Assembly: GCF_000252445.1 (NCBI RefSeq)
Contig: NC_017790.1
Coordinates: 577,501-638,142 of the forward strand
From: Deinococcus gobiensis I-0
Lineage (GTDB): Bacteria; Deinococcota; Deinococci; Deinococcales; Deinococcaceae
Direction: 5' to 3'
DNA: 60,642 nt
A model generated the notes under the pieces. That model ran no database searches, had not been told where the DNA came from, and saw only the letters and a program-made list of their open reading frames with translations. A program made the translations under genes and the position numbers. Of this stretch, positions 22,373 through 31,339 are shown piece after piece (position 1 is the first letter of the stretch; the number at the start of each line of letters is the position of its first letter).

Positions 22373-23238
22373 CGGCCGTCAAGTGGACTGCCGGCGCGCC
22401 CGCCGCCGCCTGGAGCACGGCGTGGCGGCGGCTGCGGCGCAACACCGGCGCGGTGGTCGGGCTGGCCCTGCTTCTCCTGCTGTTGCTGTGCGCGCTGCTG
22501 GGGCCGCTGCTGGGAGACGGAGCCGCCACGCAGGACCTCGCCGCGCGCCTCAGCGGTCCCAGCGCGGCGCACCTGCTGGGCACGGACCAGCTGGGCCGTG
22601 ACGTGCTGACGCGGGTGCTGAGCGGCGCACGCATCTCGCTGGGGCTGGGCATGGGGGTCATGCTGGCGTCGCTGGTCAGCGGTACCCTGGTCGGCCTGAT
22701 CGCCGGGCTGCTCGGCGGCTGGTGGGACGAGGCCATCATGCGCGTGACCGACATCTTTCTGGCCTTTCCCAGCCTCATCCTGGCGATGGCGATCTCGGCG
22801 GCGCTGGGGCCGAACCTGACCAACGTGATGATCGCGGTGGCCCTGGTGTCCTGGCCGGCCTACGCCCGGCTGGTGCGCGCCCAGGTGCTGGCCCTGCGCG
22901 AGCGCGAGTTCGTCGAGGCGGCGCGGGCGCTGGGCGGCACGCCGGGCCGCATCGCCCTGCGCCACCTGCTGCCCAACACGCTGACGCCGCTGCTGGTGCA
23001 GGGCAGTTTCGACGTGGGCAGCGCGATCCTGACGGCCGCGGGCCTGGGCTTCATCGGCTTCGGGGCGCAGCCGCCCACGCCGGAATGGGGCGCGATGGTC
23101 TCCGAGACGCGCAACTACATCACGCAGGCCCCGCTGGCGTCGAGCGCGCCCGCCATCGCCATCCTGCTGACCGTGCTGGCCTTCAACCTCATCGGGGACG
23201 GACTGCGCGACGTGTTCGACCCCCGGCAGCAGCGCTAA
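22369..23238 (+). CDS. ABC transporter permease (DppC/OppC type)
   Basis: A 289-residue permease starting at the ATG that overlaps the previous stop (ATGA). The DppC signs are HLLGTDQLGRDVLTRVLSGA, the EAA loop FVEAARALGGTPGRIALRHL and LGLGFIGFGAQPPTPEWGAM. It forms the second half of the membrane channel. No ABC ATPase gene follows; the operon ends in a strong hairpin, so the transporter must use ATPases encoded elsewhere. Confidence 0.93.
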   Translation: MTAVKWTAGAPAAAWSTAWRRLRRNTGAVVGLALLLLLLLCALLGPLLGDGAATQDLAARLSGPSAAHLLGTDQLGRDVLTRVLSGARISLGLGMGVMLASLVSGTLVGLIAGLLGGWWDEAIMRVTDIFLAFPSLILAMAISAALGPNLTNVMIAVALVSWPAYARLVRAQVLALREREFVEAARALGGTPGRIALRHLLPNTLTPLLVQGSFDVGSAILTAAGLGFIGFGAQPPTPEWGAMVSETRNYITQAPLASSAPAIAILLTVLAFNLIGDGLRDVFDPRQQR

Positions 23239-23260
23239 CCCCCGGGCGGGCGAGGCGAAG

Positions 23261-23294
23261 CGGGAGGCGGCGTCCCGGTGACGGCCGCCTCCCG
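23261..23294 (+). terminator. Terminator hairpin after the permease operon
   Basis: CGGGAGGCGGC (23261-23271) and GCCGCCTCCCG (23284-23294) form a perfect 11-bp stem with a 12-nt loop, followed by GTCTCTTAT. Confidence 0.7.
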
Positions 23295-23342
23295 CCGTCT
23301 CTTATGTCGGGCCGCTGCCAGAGTTCCGACAGGTTCCGGAGT

Positions 23343-23348
23343 TAGGGT
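23343..23348 (+). promoter_or_regulatory. -10 box of the GAF-GGDEF gene (leaderless)
   Basis: TAGGGT lies 8 nt before the ATG at 23357, and no ribosome-binding site is seen. Confidence 0.4.
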
Positions 23349-23356
23349 GGGCCCAT

Positions 23357-24859
23357 ATGAGGACCGCCCCGCTGCCTTCCGACGAAGCCGCGCGTCTCCT
23401 GGATCTGGCCCGCTACGACATTCTGGATACCCCCGCCGAACAGGCCTTCGACCGCATCACCCGCCTCGCCGCGCGGCTGCTCGACGTGCCCATGGCCATC
23501 CTGAATTTCGTCGACGAGGGCCGGCACTGGGGGAAGGCCACCACCGGCATTCCGGCCTACGAGCTGCCGCGCGCGGATTCGCCGTGCGCCTGGACCATCT
23601 TGCAGGACACGCCCCTGCTCGTGCCCGACCTGAGCCTCGACACGCGCTTCCAGGACCTGCCGGCCGTGCAGCAGGGGTGCCGGATGTATGCCGGCGCGCC
23701 GCTGAGTACGCCGCGCGGCCAGCATATCGGCACCCTGTGCGTGGTGGACGTGACCCCCCGGACCCTGAGCGAGAGCGATCTCCAGGTGCTCCAGGACCTC
23801 GCGGACGTGGCGATGAGCGAGCTCGAACTGCGCCGCCATACCGAGGAACTCGAGCGACAGGTGGATGCCCAGACGCGGCACATGGCCGAACTTCAGCGCG
23901 ACCTCGTCCATGCCCAGACCCTGGAGGCCATCACCACCTTCGCGGAGGTGAGTGCCGCGCCCGAGCAGCTCGCCCAGCGGGCGGCCGAGCTACTCGGGCC
24001 GGCGGTCGCCGCCGACTGGGCAGGGCTCGTGACGGTCCGCTGCGGGCGCAGGGAAGTCCGGCAGGTCCACCGGCGCTCCGACCTTCCTGCGGAGCTGGAC
24101 CGCCTCGAACAGAGCATCGAGCAGGGGCCGCGCAGCGTGACGGCCACCAGCGCGGCCGGCCGGCGCAGCCTCTACGTGGACCGCTACCCGGAACATCCCG
24201 ACGCCCTGCCCGTCGCGGTCGAGGCCGGCGTGCAGGCCGGGGCCTGGATTCCGTTGGGCACCTGGGACCAGGGCGGCGCGACCCTAATCGTCCTGCGGGC
24301 CGGCGCAGAGGCGCGCCGCTCGCCCTGGCGCGAGAACGACCGGGCGCTGCTGGAGGCGGCGGGACGCAGCGTGCGCGCGGCCATCGACCGCCACGAGACC
24401 CTCCAGGCCGCGACCCAGGCCTCCCGCCAAGACGCCCTGACCGGCACCGGCAACCGCCGCGCCCTGGAGGACGACCTGGCGGCCCAGGAGCCGGGCCTCC
24501 CGCTGACCCTGGCCCTGATGGACCTCGACGGCTTCAAGGCCCTGAACGACCGCGCCGGACATGCCGAGGGCGACCGGGCGCTGCGGCTGTTCGCCGGCAA
24601 TCTGCGGAGCGCCTTCGCTGCCGAGGGGCAGCTCTACCGGCTGGGGGGAGACGAGTTCGTCCTGCTGCTGCCCGGCACGCCCCCTGCCGAGGAGTTGCGC
24701 GCCCGGATAGACCTTGCCGGTCAGCAGGTGGGGCAGACGCTGGGGTGTCCCCTGGGGGTCAGTGTGGGCACGGCGACCACGCAGCACGACGGGCACGGCG
24801 ACCTGCTGGCCCTGGCCGACACCCGGATGTACGCGGACAAACGGCGGCGCAAGGCCTGA
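23357..24859 (+). CDS. Diguanylate cyclase with two GAF domains
   Basis: A 500-residue soluble protein. GAF 1 covers about 15-160 (YDILDTPAEQAFDRITRLAA, GAPLSTPRGQHIGTLCVVD), a coiled coil lies at 160-190, a second GAF-like region at 190-345, and GGDEF at 355-500. The active site GGDEF is intact at 430-434 (LYRLGGDEFVLLLPG) and the Mg/GTP Asp is in ALMDLDGFKALND, so it should make c-di-GMP from GTP. The RxxD inhibitory I-site five residues upstream is absent, so it would lack classical product inhibition. It is convergent with a related GGDEF-EAL gene only 14 nt away. Confidence 0.92.
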   Translation: MRTAPLPSDEAARLLDLARYDILDTPAEQAFDRITRLAARLLDVPMAILNFVDEGRHWGKATTGIPAYELPRADSPCAWTILQDTPLLVPDLSLDTRFQDLPAVQQGCRMYAGAPLSTPRGQHIGTLCVVDVTPRTLSESDLQVLQDLADVAMSELELRRHTEELERQVDAQTRHMAELQRDLVHAQTLEAITTFAEVSAAPEQLAQRAAELLGPAVAADWAGLVTVRCGRREVRQVHRRSDLPAELDRLEQSIEQGPRSVTATSAAGRRSLYVDRYPEHPDALPVAVEAGVQAGAWIPLGTWDQGGATLIVLRAGAEARRSPWRENDRALLEAAGRSVRAAIDRHETLQAATQASRQDALTGTGNRRALEDDLAAQEPGLPLTLALMDLDGFKALNDRAGHAEGDRALRLFAGNLRSAFAAEGQLYRLGGDEFVLLLPGTPPAEELRARIDLAGQQVGQTLGCPLGVSVGTATTQHDGHGDLLALADTRMYADKRRRKA

Positions 24860-24873
24860 CCGGCCGGGGCCGG

Positions 24874-27549
24874 CTATTCCCCGGTGAGGGCCTGCGCCGG
24901 CCCTTCCGGGAGCCGCAGCAGCTCTCCCAGGTCCTCGGCGGGCAGGGGCCGGGCGAAGAAATAGCCCTGGCCGTACTCGCAGTTCAGGGCGCGCAGATGT
25001 TCGGCCTGGGCCTCGTCCTCCAGCCCTTCGGCCACCGTGTACATCTTGAGGTGCTGCCCGAGCTGCACGATGGTCCGCAGCACTTCCGGCTGCCACTGCG
25101 CCGTGGCGATGAACGACCGGTCGATCTTGAGGCCGTCGAGCGGAAAGCGTTGCAGGTAGCTCAGGCTGGAATAACCCGTGCCGAAATCGTCGATCACGAC
25201 CGCCAGCCCCAGCGCCCGCAGCTGCCCCAGCATCTCCACCGTGTGTGCCTGACGGGCCATGAGCAGGCTCTCGGTGATCTCCAGGTGAAGCAGGGTGGGC
25301 GAGAACTGCTCCTCCTCCAGCACCGCGCGCACCTGACCGACCACCCGGCGGTCTTCGAAATGCTGCGCCGAGAGGTTGACGTTCAGGGTGAGCGGCGCGG
25401 CGCGCCCGGCGTTCCAGAGGCGCACCTGCCGGGCGGCCCCACGCAGCACCCACAGGTCGATGTCGCAGATCAGGCCGCTCTCCTCGGCCAGCGGAATGAA
25501 CTCGGCGGGCGAAATCAGGCCGTGCAGGGGATGCTGCCAGCGCACCAGCGCCTCGACTCCCACGACCGAGCGGTCCTCGAGACGCAGGATGGGCTGATAG
25601 TGGATGCGGAATTCCCGGCGCTCGACCGCCTGCCGCAGGTCCTGCTGGAGGTTGAGCAGGGCGACCTGACGTTCGAGGAGGGCCGGTTCGAAAAAGGCGA
25701 AACTGCCCTTCTGCTGCGTCTTGGCGCGGTACATGGCGATGTCGGCGTCGCGCAGCACGTCCTCGGCGCGGCTGTAGTTCTGGTCGCACAGCGTGATGCC
25801 GATGCTCGCCGTGACGCGCAGGTCCTGGCCCGACACCTGGAAGGCGGGTGCCAGGGCCTGCTGGATGGACCAGACCTGCTGCCGGACCTCCTCACGCGTA
25901 TGCAGGCCCTCGAGCAGCACGGTGAATTCGTCGCCCCCCAGACGCGCCACCGTGTGCGGTGAGGTGACATGCGCGCGCAGGCGCTCGGCGATGCCCAGCA
26001 GCAGCTCGTCGCCCGCCGCGTGCCCAAGGCTGTCGTTGATCAGTTTGAAGCGGTCGAAGTCCAGAAACAGCACGGCGAAGGTGTTGTTGCCGCTGTTCTC
26101 GCGCCGCCGGATCGCCTGTTCGAGCCGGTCCGTGAACAGCGCCCGGTTGGGCAGGGCCGTCAGGGCGTCGTGCAGGGCGTCGTGCTGCAACTGGCGGTTG
26201 AGGTCCTCGAGCGAGCGGGTCCGTTCCTCGACCTTGCGTTCGAGCTGGACGTTGGACTCGCGCAGGGCCTGCTCCAGCTGCTTCTGCAAAGTCACGTCGC
26301 GGCTGATGCCGATCACGCCGCGAATCTCGTCGGCCTGGACGAACGGGAACTTGCTGGTCAACATCGTCCGGTCCGGCTGTCCGTACGCGAGGGGAGCCTC
26401 GTAGACCACGCTCCGGGCCTGGTCCATCACCTGGCGGTCGATCTGGCCCAGGCGCTCCGTCTGGCGCTCGTCGGCAAAGGCGGCGTCGCTGCGCCCGACG
26501 ATCTCCTCCGGGCACGCGCCCATCATGCGGGCCGCCGCCGGGTTGATGAGCCGGTAGACCCCCTGCACGTCCTTGATGTAGATGGCGTCCTCGGTCTTCT
26601 CGATGATCTGGCGCAGGGTCGCCTCGCTCTCGGCGAGGGCCAGTTCCGTCTCGCGCTGGTGGTGGATGTTGGTGGTCACGGCCAGCAGGCGCGTGGGTCG
26701 CCCCGCCCGGTCGCGCTGCACCGAGCCTCTGGAGTTCGTCCAGAGGTCCAGGCCGCCGGGCAGTTGCAGCCGCGCCTGCAACTCGTAGTCGGTGCCCTGC
26801 TCGGCGGCGCGCCTCATCTGGGCATAGGCCCGTGGGCGATCCTCGGGATGGACGATCTCCAGAAGGGCCTGCACGGTGGTGGGCGCGTACTCCTCCGGCA
26901 GCCCCTGGGCGGGCAGGTCGGCCTGCACCTCGACCGCGCCGCTGGCGAAATCGAGGCTCCAGAGGGCCGTGCCCGTCTTGGCGAGAATCAGGTCGATATG
27001 CTGCCGTTTGCGGGCCAGCTGCGCCTGCATCTGCTGGAGGGCCAGTCCCGAGACGCGCTGCACGACCGCGTCCATGACCACCGCCGCCAGTCCTTCGAGC
27101 GTGGCCTCCTCGGCGGGGCTCAGCGGGGAGCGCGGCTGCGTATCGAGCACGCACAGGCTGCCCACGACCTGCCCGCCGGGGGTCCGCAGCGGCGCACCGG
27201 CATAGAACCGGGGCCGGGGCTGGCCCGCGACCGGCTCCTCGCCGCGCCAGCGGGCGTCGAGCGCCGTGTCGGGAATCGAGAGGACCTGACCGGGCCTATC
27301 CGGCCCGGCGGCGAAGGTGCCCCGCGCGAGACTGGTCGGCAGTCCGCCCAGTGCGGGGCCATAGCGCGAGGCGAGTTGCGGCTCCTGCCCGCTGGCCAGC
27401 ATGATCAGGCTGACCGGCGCGGCGAAGACCTGGGCCGCCAGGCGGGTCAGGCGGCCGAAGGCCTCGTCGGGAAGCAGGTCGGGCAGGCCGGGGCGGGCCA
27501 GCGCGTCCAGGCAGGCCTGTTCCGGAAAAGACGTAGAAGTAGATGACAT
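24874..27549 (-). CDS. GAF-PAS-PAS-GGDEF-EAL c-di-GMP signalling protein
   Basis: An 891-residue protein. The start is the ATG at 27549, with GGGAG 7-11 nt before it; the frame stays open upstream but lacks coding character there. The order is GAF (about 10-165, close to GAF 1 of the convergent gene), PAS (about 185-310), PAS (about 315-445, IIEKTEDAIYIKDVQGVYRL), a coiled coil, GGDEF (about 465-625, ARLGGDEFTVLLEG) and EAL (about 640-880). EAL residues look complete: VGVEALVRWQHP, LHLEITESLL, VIDDFGTGYSSL, KIDRSF and VAEGLED. Both synthesis and breakdown of c-di-GMP are therefore possible, with phosphodiesterase activity likely dominant. Confidence 0.92.
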   Translation of the reverse strand: MSSTSTSFPEQACLDALARPGLPDLLPDEAFGRLTRLAAQVFAAPVSLIMLASGQEPQLASRYGPALGGLPTSLARGTFAAGPDRPGQVLSIPDTALDARWRGEEPVAGQPRPRFYAGAPLRTPGGQVVGSLCVLDTQPRSPLSPAEEATLEGLAAVVMDAVVQRVSGLALQQMQAQLARKRQHIDLILAKTGTALWSLDFASGAVEVQADLPAQGLPEEYAPTTVQALLEIVHPEDRPRAYAQMRRAAEQGTDYELQARLQLPGGLDLWTNSRGSVQRDRAGRPTRLLAVTTNIHHQRETELALAESEATLRQIIEKTEDAIYIKDVQGVYRLINPAAARMMGACPEEIVGRSDAAFADERQTERLGQIDRQVMDQARSVVYEAPLAYGQPDRTMLTSKFPFVQADEIRGVIGISRDVTLQKQLEQALRESNVQLERKVEERTRSLEDLNRQLQHDALHDALTALPNRALFTDRLEQAIRRRENSGNNTFAVLFLDFDRFKLINDSLGHAAGDELLLGIAERLRAHVTSPHTVARLGGDEFTVLLEGLHTREEVRQQVWSIQQALAPAFQVSGQDLRVTASIGITLCDQNYSRAEDVLRDADIAMYRAKTQQKGSFAFFEPALLERQVALLNLQQDLRQAVERREFRIHYQPILRLEDRSVVGVEALVRWQHPLHGLISPAEFIPLAEESGLICDIDLWVLRGAARQVRLWNAGRAAPLTLNVNLSAQHFEDRRVVGQVRAVLEEEQFSPTLLHLEITESLLMARQAHTVEMLGQLRALGLAVVIDDFGTGYSSLSYLQRFPLDGLKIDRSFIATAQWQPEVLRTIVQLGQHLKMYTVAEGLEDEAQAEHLRALNCEYGQGYFFARPLPAEDLGELLRLPEGPAQALTGE

Positions 27550-27809
27550 GGCACACTCCCTGGGAGACGTGGAACCGCTGGGCACCGGGACCTGCTGGAG
27601 ACAGAACCGAGCGACCCAACTTAGGGTCCGGAACCTCACAGGATCATGACCGGAGGCCAGATGGACGGCCCCCTCCCGGCGGAGCGCCGCCACGCAAGGC
27701 CGCGCGGCCTGAGACGGGCCAGACACAGGGCCGCACGGACCGGAAACCGCCCTTAAAATCGGAAGCGGCCCACCGGCACCCCTGCCGGCCCACACAAGGA
27801 GACCCAGGC
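27550..27809. other. Divergent intergenic region, nothing distinctive
   Basis: This 260-bp stretch lies between the GGDEF-EAL gene and the alpha-glucosidase gene. An AAGGAG ribosome site at 27796-27801 serves the latter. No clear promoter pair or repeat is seen. Confidence 0.5.
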
Positions 27810-29510
27810 ATGGCATGGTGGAAAAAGAGCGTCGTCTATCAGATCTACCCCCGCAGCTTCTTCGACAGTGACGGCGACGGCACCGGCGATCTGCGCGGCA
27901 TCACCGCCAAGCTCGACTACATCCAGACGCTGGGGGCGGACGTGGTGTGGCTGTGCCCGGTCTACCAGTCGCCCAACGACGACGGCGGGTACGACATCAG
28001 CGACTACCGCGCCATCCTGCCCGAGTTCGGCACGATGGCCGACTGGGACGAGCTGCTGGCCGGCATGCACGCGCGCGGTCTCCGGCTGATCATGGACCTC
28101 GTGGTCAACCACACTTCGGACGAGCACCCCTGGTTCGCCGAGGCGCGCAAGTCGAAGGACAATCCCTACCGCGACTTCTACATCTGGCGGCCTCCGGCGC
28201 AGGACGGCGGCGAGCCGAACAACTGGGGCTCGCACTTCGGCGGCTCGGCCTGGAAGTTCGATCCGCAGACCGGCGAGTACTTCCTGCACCTGTTCTCCGA
28301 GCGCCAGCCGGACCTCAACTGGGACAACCCGCGCGTGCGCGAGGAAATCTACGCGATGATGCGCTGGTGGCTCGACAAGGGCATCGACGGGTTCCGGATG
28401 GACACCGTGAACATGTTCTCCAAGCCGCCCGAGCTGCCGCAGGCGAGCACCCGCGCGGGCGAGCGCTACCCGCTGGCCGAGGAGCACTTCCTGAACGGCC
28501 CGCGCCTGTTCGAGTACCTCCAGGAGATGCGCCGGCGCGTGCTGAACGACTACGACGTGCTGACCGTCGGGGAGACGCCCGGCGTGTCGCCCGAACAGGG
28601 CGTGGAGTACACGAACGAGAAGAGCGGCGTACTGAGCATGATCTTCCAGTTCGACCACATGGCGCTGGACAAGGACACCACCGACCCCGAGCCGCGCTGG
28701 ACGCATGTTCCCTGGTCGCTGGCCGAGCTGCGCGACATCACGACCCGCTGGCAGACCGCGCTGCACGGCCGGGGCTGGAACAGCCTGTACCTGTCGAACC
28801 ACGACGTGCCCCGGATGGTCTCCCGGTTCGGGGACGACGGCGAGCACCGCGTCGCCTCGGCCAAGCTGCTGGCGACCTTCCTGCATACCCTTCAGGGGAC
28901 CCCGTACATCTACCAGGGCGACGAGATCGGCATGACCAACGTGCAGTTCGGCCGGATCGAGGATTACCGCGACGTGGACGCCCTGAACCTGTACCGCGCC
29001 CGCGTCACCGAGGGCGGCGGCGACCCGGCGGCCACCCTCGGGGCCATCCACCTCAAGGGCCGCGACAACGCGCGCACGCCGATGCAGTGGGACGCCTCCG
29101 CGAACGCGGGCTTCACGACCGGGACACCCTGGATCGGCGTGAACCCGAACTATCCCGAGGTCAACGTGGAGGCGGCGCTGGCCGATCCGGACTCCGTCTT
29201 CTGGTACTACCGCGACCTCATCCGGCTGCGCCGCGAGTGCCCCGCGCTGATCGGGGGCCGCTACGACCTGCTGCTGCCCGACCACCCGCAGGTCTACGCC
29301 TACACGCGCAGCACGCCGGAGCAGCGGCTCTTGGTGCTGCTCAACTTCGGCAGCCAGGACGCCGCCCTCCCGTGGCCGGTGGACGGGACCCCGCTGGACG
29401 CCGAACTGCTGCTCGGCAACCTGGAGCAGAGTGCCCCCGACGCCGCCCCGGACCTGCGGCTGCGGCCCTGGGAGGCGCGCGTCTACCGCCTGCGACTGCC
29501 CGGCACCTGA
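27810..29510 (+). CDS. GH13 alpha-glucosidase
   Basis: A 566-residue cytoplasmic (no signal peptide) GH13 enzyme of the oligo-1,6-glucosidase/alpha-glucosidase group. The ATG at 27810 has AAGGAG at 8 nt. The catalytic residues are Asp198 (GFRMDTVNMF, nucleophile), Glu255 (LTVGETPG, acid/base) and Asp332 (LSNHDVPRM). The calcium-type loop DSDGDGTGDLRGI and VVNHTSDEHPWF are present. In this subfamily a Thr right after the nucleophile is associated with alpha-1,4 (maltase) preference and Val with alpha-1,6; here it is Thr199, which favours maltose-type substrates. A strong terminator follows. Confidence 0.93.
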   Translation: MAWWKKSVVYQIYPRSFFDSDGDGTGDLRGITAKLDYIQTLGADVVWLCPVYQSPNDDGGYDISDYRAILPEFGTMADWDELLAGMHARGLRLIMDLVVNHTSDEHPWFAEARKSKDNPYRDFYIWRPPAQDGGEPNNWGSHFGGSAWKFDPQTGEYFLHLFSERQPDLNWDNPRVREEIYAMMRWWLDKGIDGFRMDTVNMFSKPPELPQASTRAGERYPLAEEHFLNGPRLFEYLQEMRRRVLNDYDVLTVGETPGVSPEQGVEYTNEKSGVLSMIFQFDHMALDKDTTDPEPRWTHVPWSLAELRDITTRWQTALHGRGWNSLYLSNHDVPRMVSRFGDDGEHRVASAKLLATFLHTLQGTPYIYQGDEIGMTNVQFGRIEDYRDVDALNLYRARVTEGGGDPAATLGAIHLKGRDNARTPMQWDASANAGFTTGTPWIGVNPNYPEVNVEAALADPDSVFWYYRDLIRLRRECPALIGGRYDLLLPDHPQVYAYTRSTPEQRLLVLLNFGSQDAALPWPVDGTPLDAELLLGNLEQSAPDAAPDLRLRPWEARVYRLRLPGT

Positions 29511-29526
29511 AGCGACCACGGCACAC

Positions 29527-29560
29527 GGAACGGGGGACCGCTGGCAGGGTCCCCCGTTCC
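29527..29560 (+). terminator. Terminator of the alpha-glucosidase gene
   Basis: GGAACGGGGGACC (29527-29539) and GGTCCCCCGTTCC (29548-29560) form a perfect 13-bp stem with an 8-nt loop, 17 nt after the stop codon. Confidence 0.8.
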
Positions 29561-29763
29561 GCCCGTCTGCCATCTCCTGCTCACCACAGTCATTTCTGTC
29601 AAATGCCAGGTCAATGTGAATAAAACTGGTCCATATGGCAATAAATAACCCTGGACCGACAATATGGAGTCTTCAGGCGGCAGAATGGCGCAATGCCGTT
29701 GCCCCCTGTTGACAACGATCATCTAGTTGTATAGACAGAATAATGTGATCTCTTTTGTCTGTT

Positions 29764-29803
29764 GATGTCGGTGTTCTTTCATCTGGCCGACATCTTGCGA
29801 TGT
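29764..29803. repeat. GATGTCG dyad and repeat upstream of the protease gene
   Basis: GATGTCGG (29764-29771) and CCGACATC (29787-29794) form a perfect 8-bp inverted repeat with a 15-nt spacer. A third copy, GATGTCG, follows at about 29799. The cluster lies just upstream of the promoter at 29834 and may be an activator or repressor site. Confidence 0.5.
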
Positions 29804-29833
29804 CGAAGGATCGGGCGCGCGACATTGCGCGAT

Positions 29834-29862
29834 TTGGTAGCGACAGGGCACTCCGCTATGCT
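29834..29862 (+). promoter_or_regulatory. Promoter of the S8 protease gene
   Basis: TTGGTA (29834-29839) and TATGCT (29857-29862) are separated by exactly 17 nt. This is the best promoter match upstream of the protease. Confidence 0.6.
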
Positions 29863-29980
29863 CGGCCCAGTTCCGAAACATCAGCTCCGCAAGACCCGTG
29901 ACGTCCACGAGTGCGCCCTCACGCCTCCTGGCCGCCCTGGACCTTTGCCCCGGTGTAGCGGACCCCCCAGGAGGTTTCCC

Positions 29981-31219
<1,239 letters not shown>

Positions 31220-31241
31220 AGCTGAACTGAGGACGGCCGCC

Positions 31242-31283
31242 GGAAGCGGCGACGGGCACCCTGCGGGCCCCGTCGCCGCTTCC
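31242..31283 (+). terminator. Terminator of the protease gene
   Basis: GGAAGCGGCGACGGG (31242-31256) pairs perfectly with CCCGTCGCCGCTTCC (31269-31283) over a 12-nt loop, 23 nt after the stop. Confidence 0.8.
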
Positions 31284-31323
31284 GACATTTCATCTGCGCG
31301 TGAACTCGGGGGGCCGCAGCGCG

Positions 31324-31329
31324 CATACT
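31324..31329 (+). promoter_or_regulatory. -10 box of the APC-type permease gene
   Basis: CATACT lies 10 nt before the ATG at 31340. This fits a very short or absent leader. Confidence 0.4.
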
Positions 31330-31339
31330 GACGCCCGAC

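Larger units (their letters stand above)
29580..29980 (+). promoter_or_regulatory. AT-rich control region of the S8 protease gene
   Basis: This is a gene-free 400-bp stretch, clearly richer in A/T (29590-29780) than its surroundings. It contains the palindrome CCATATGG (29631-29638), a TTGACA box (29709-29714) with TATAGA at 29730-29735 (15-nt spacer), a dyad at 29764-29794, a promoter pair TTGGTA-17 nt-TATGCT at 29834-29862, and the ribosome site CAGGAGG near 29968. The leader from the last promoter would be about 110 nt. Confidence 0.55.

Noticed and set aside
29600..29620. Radiation/desiccation response motif near the AT-rich region
   Set aside because: GTCAAATGCCAGGTCAATGTG does not match the 17-bp palindromic consensus; only loose TGTCA/TCAATG pieces are shared.
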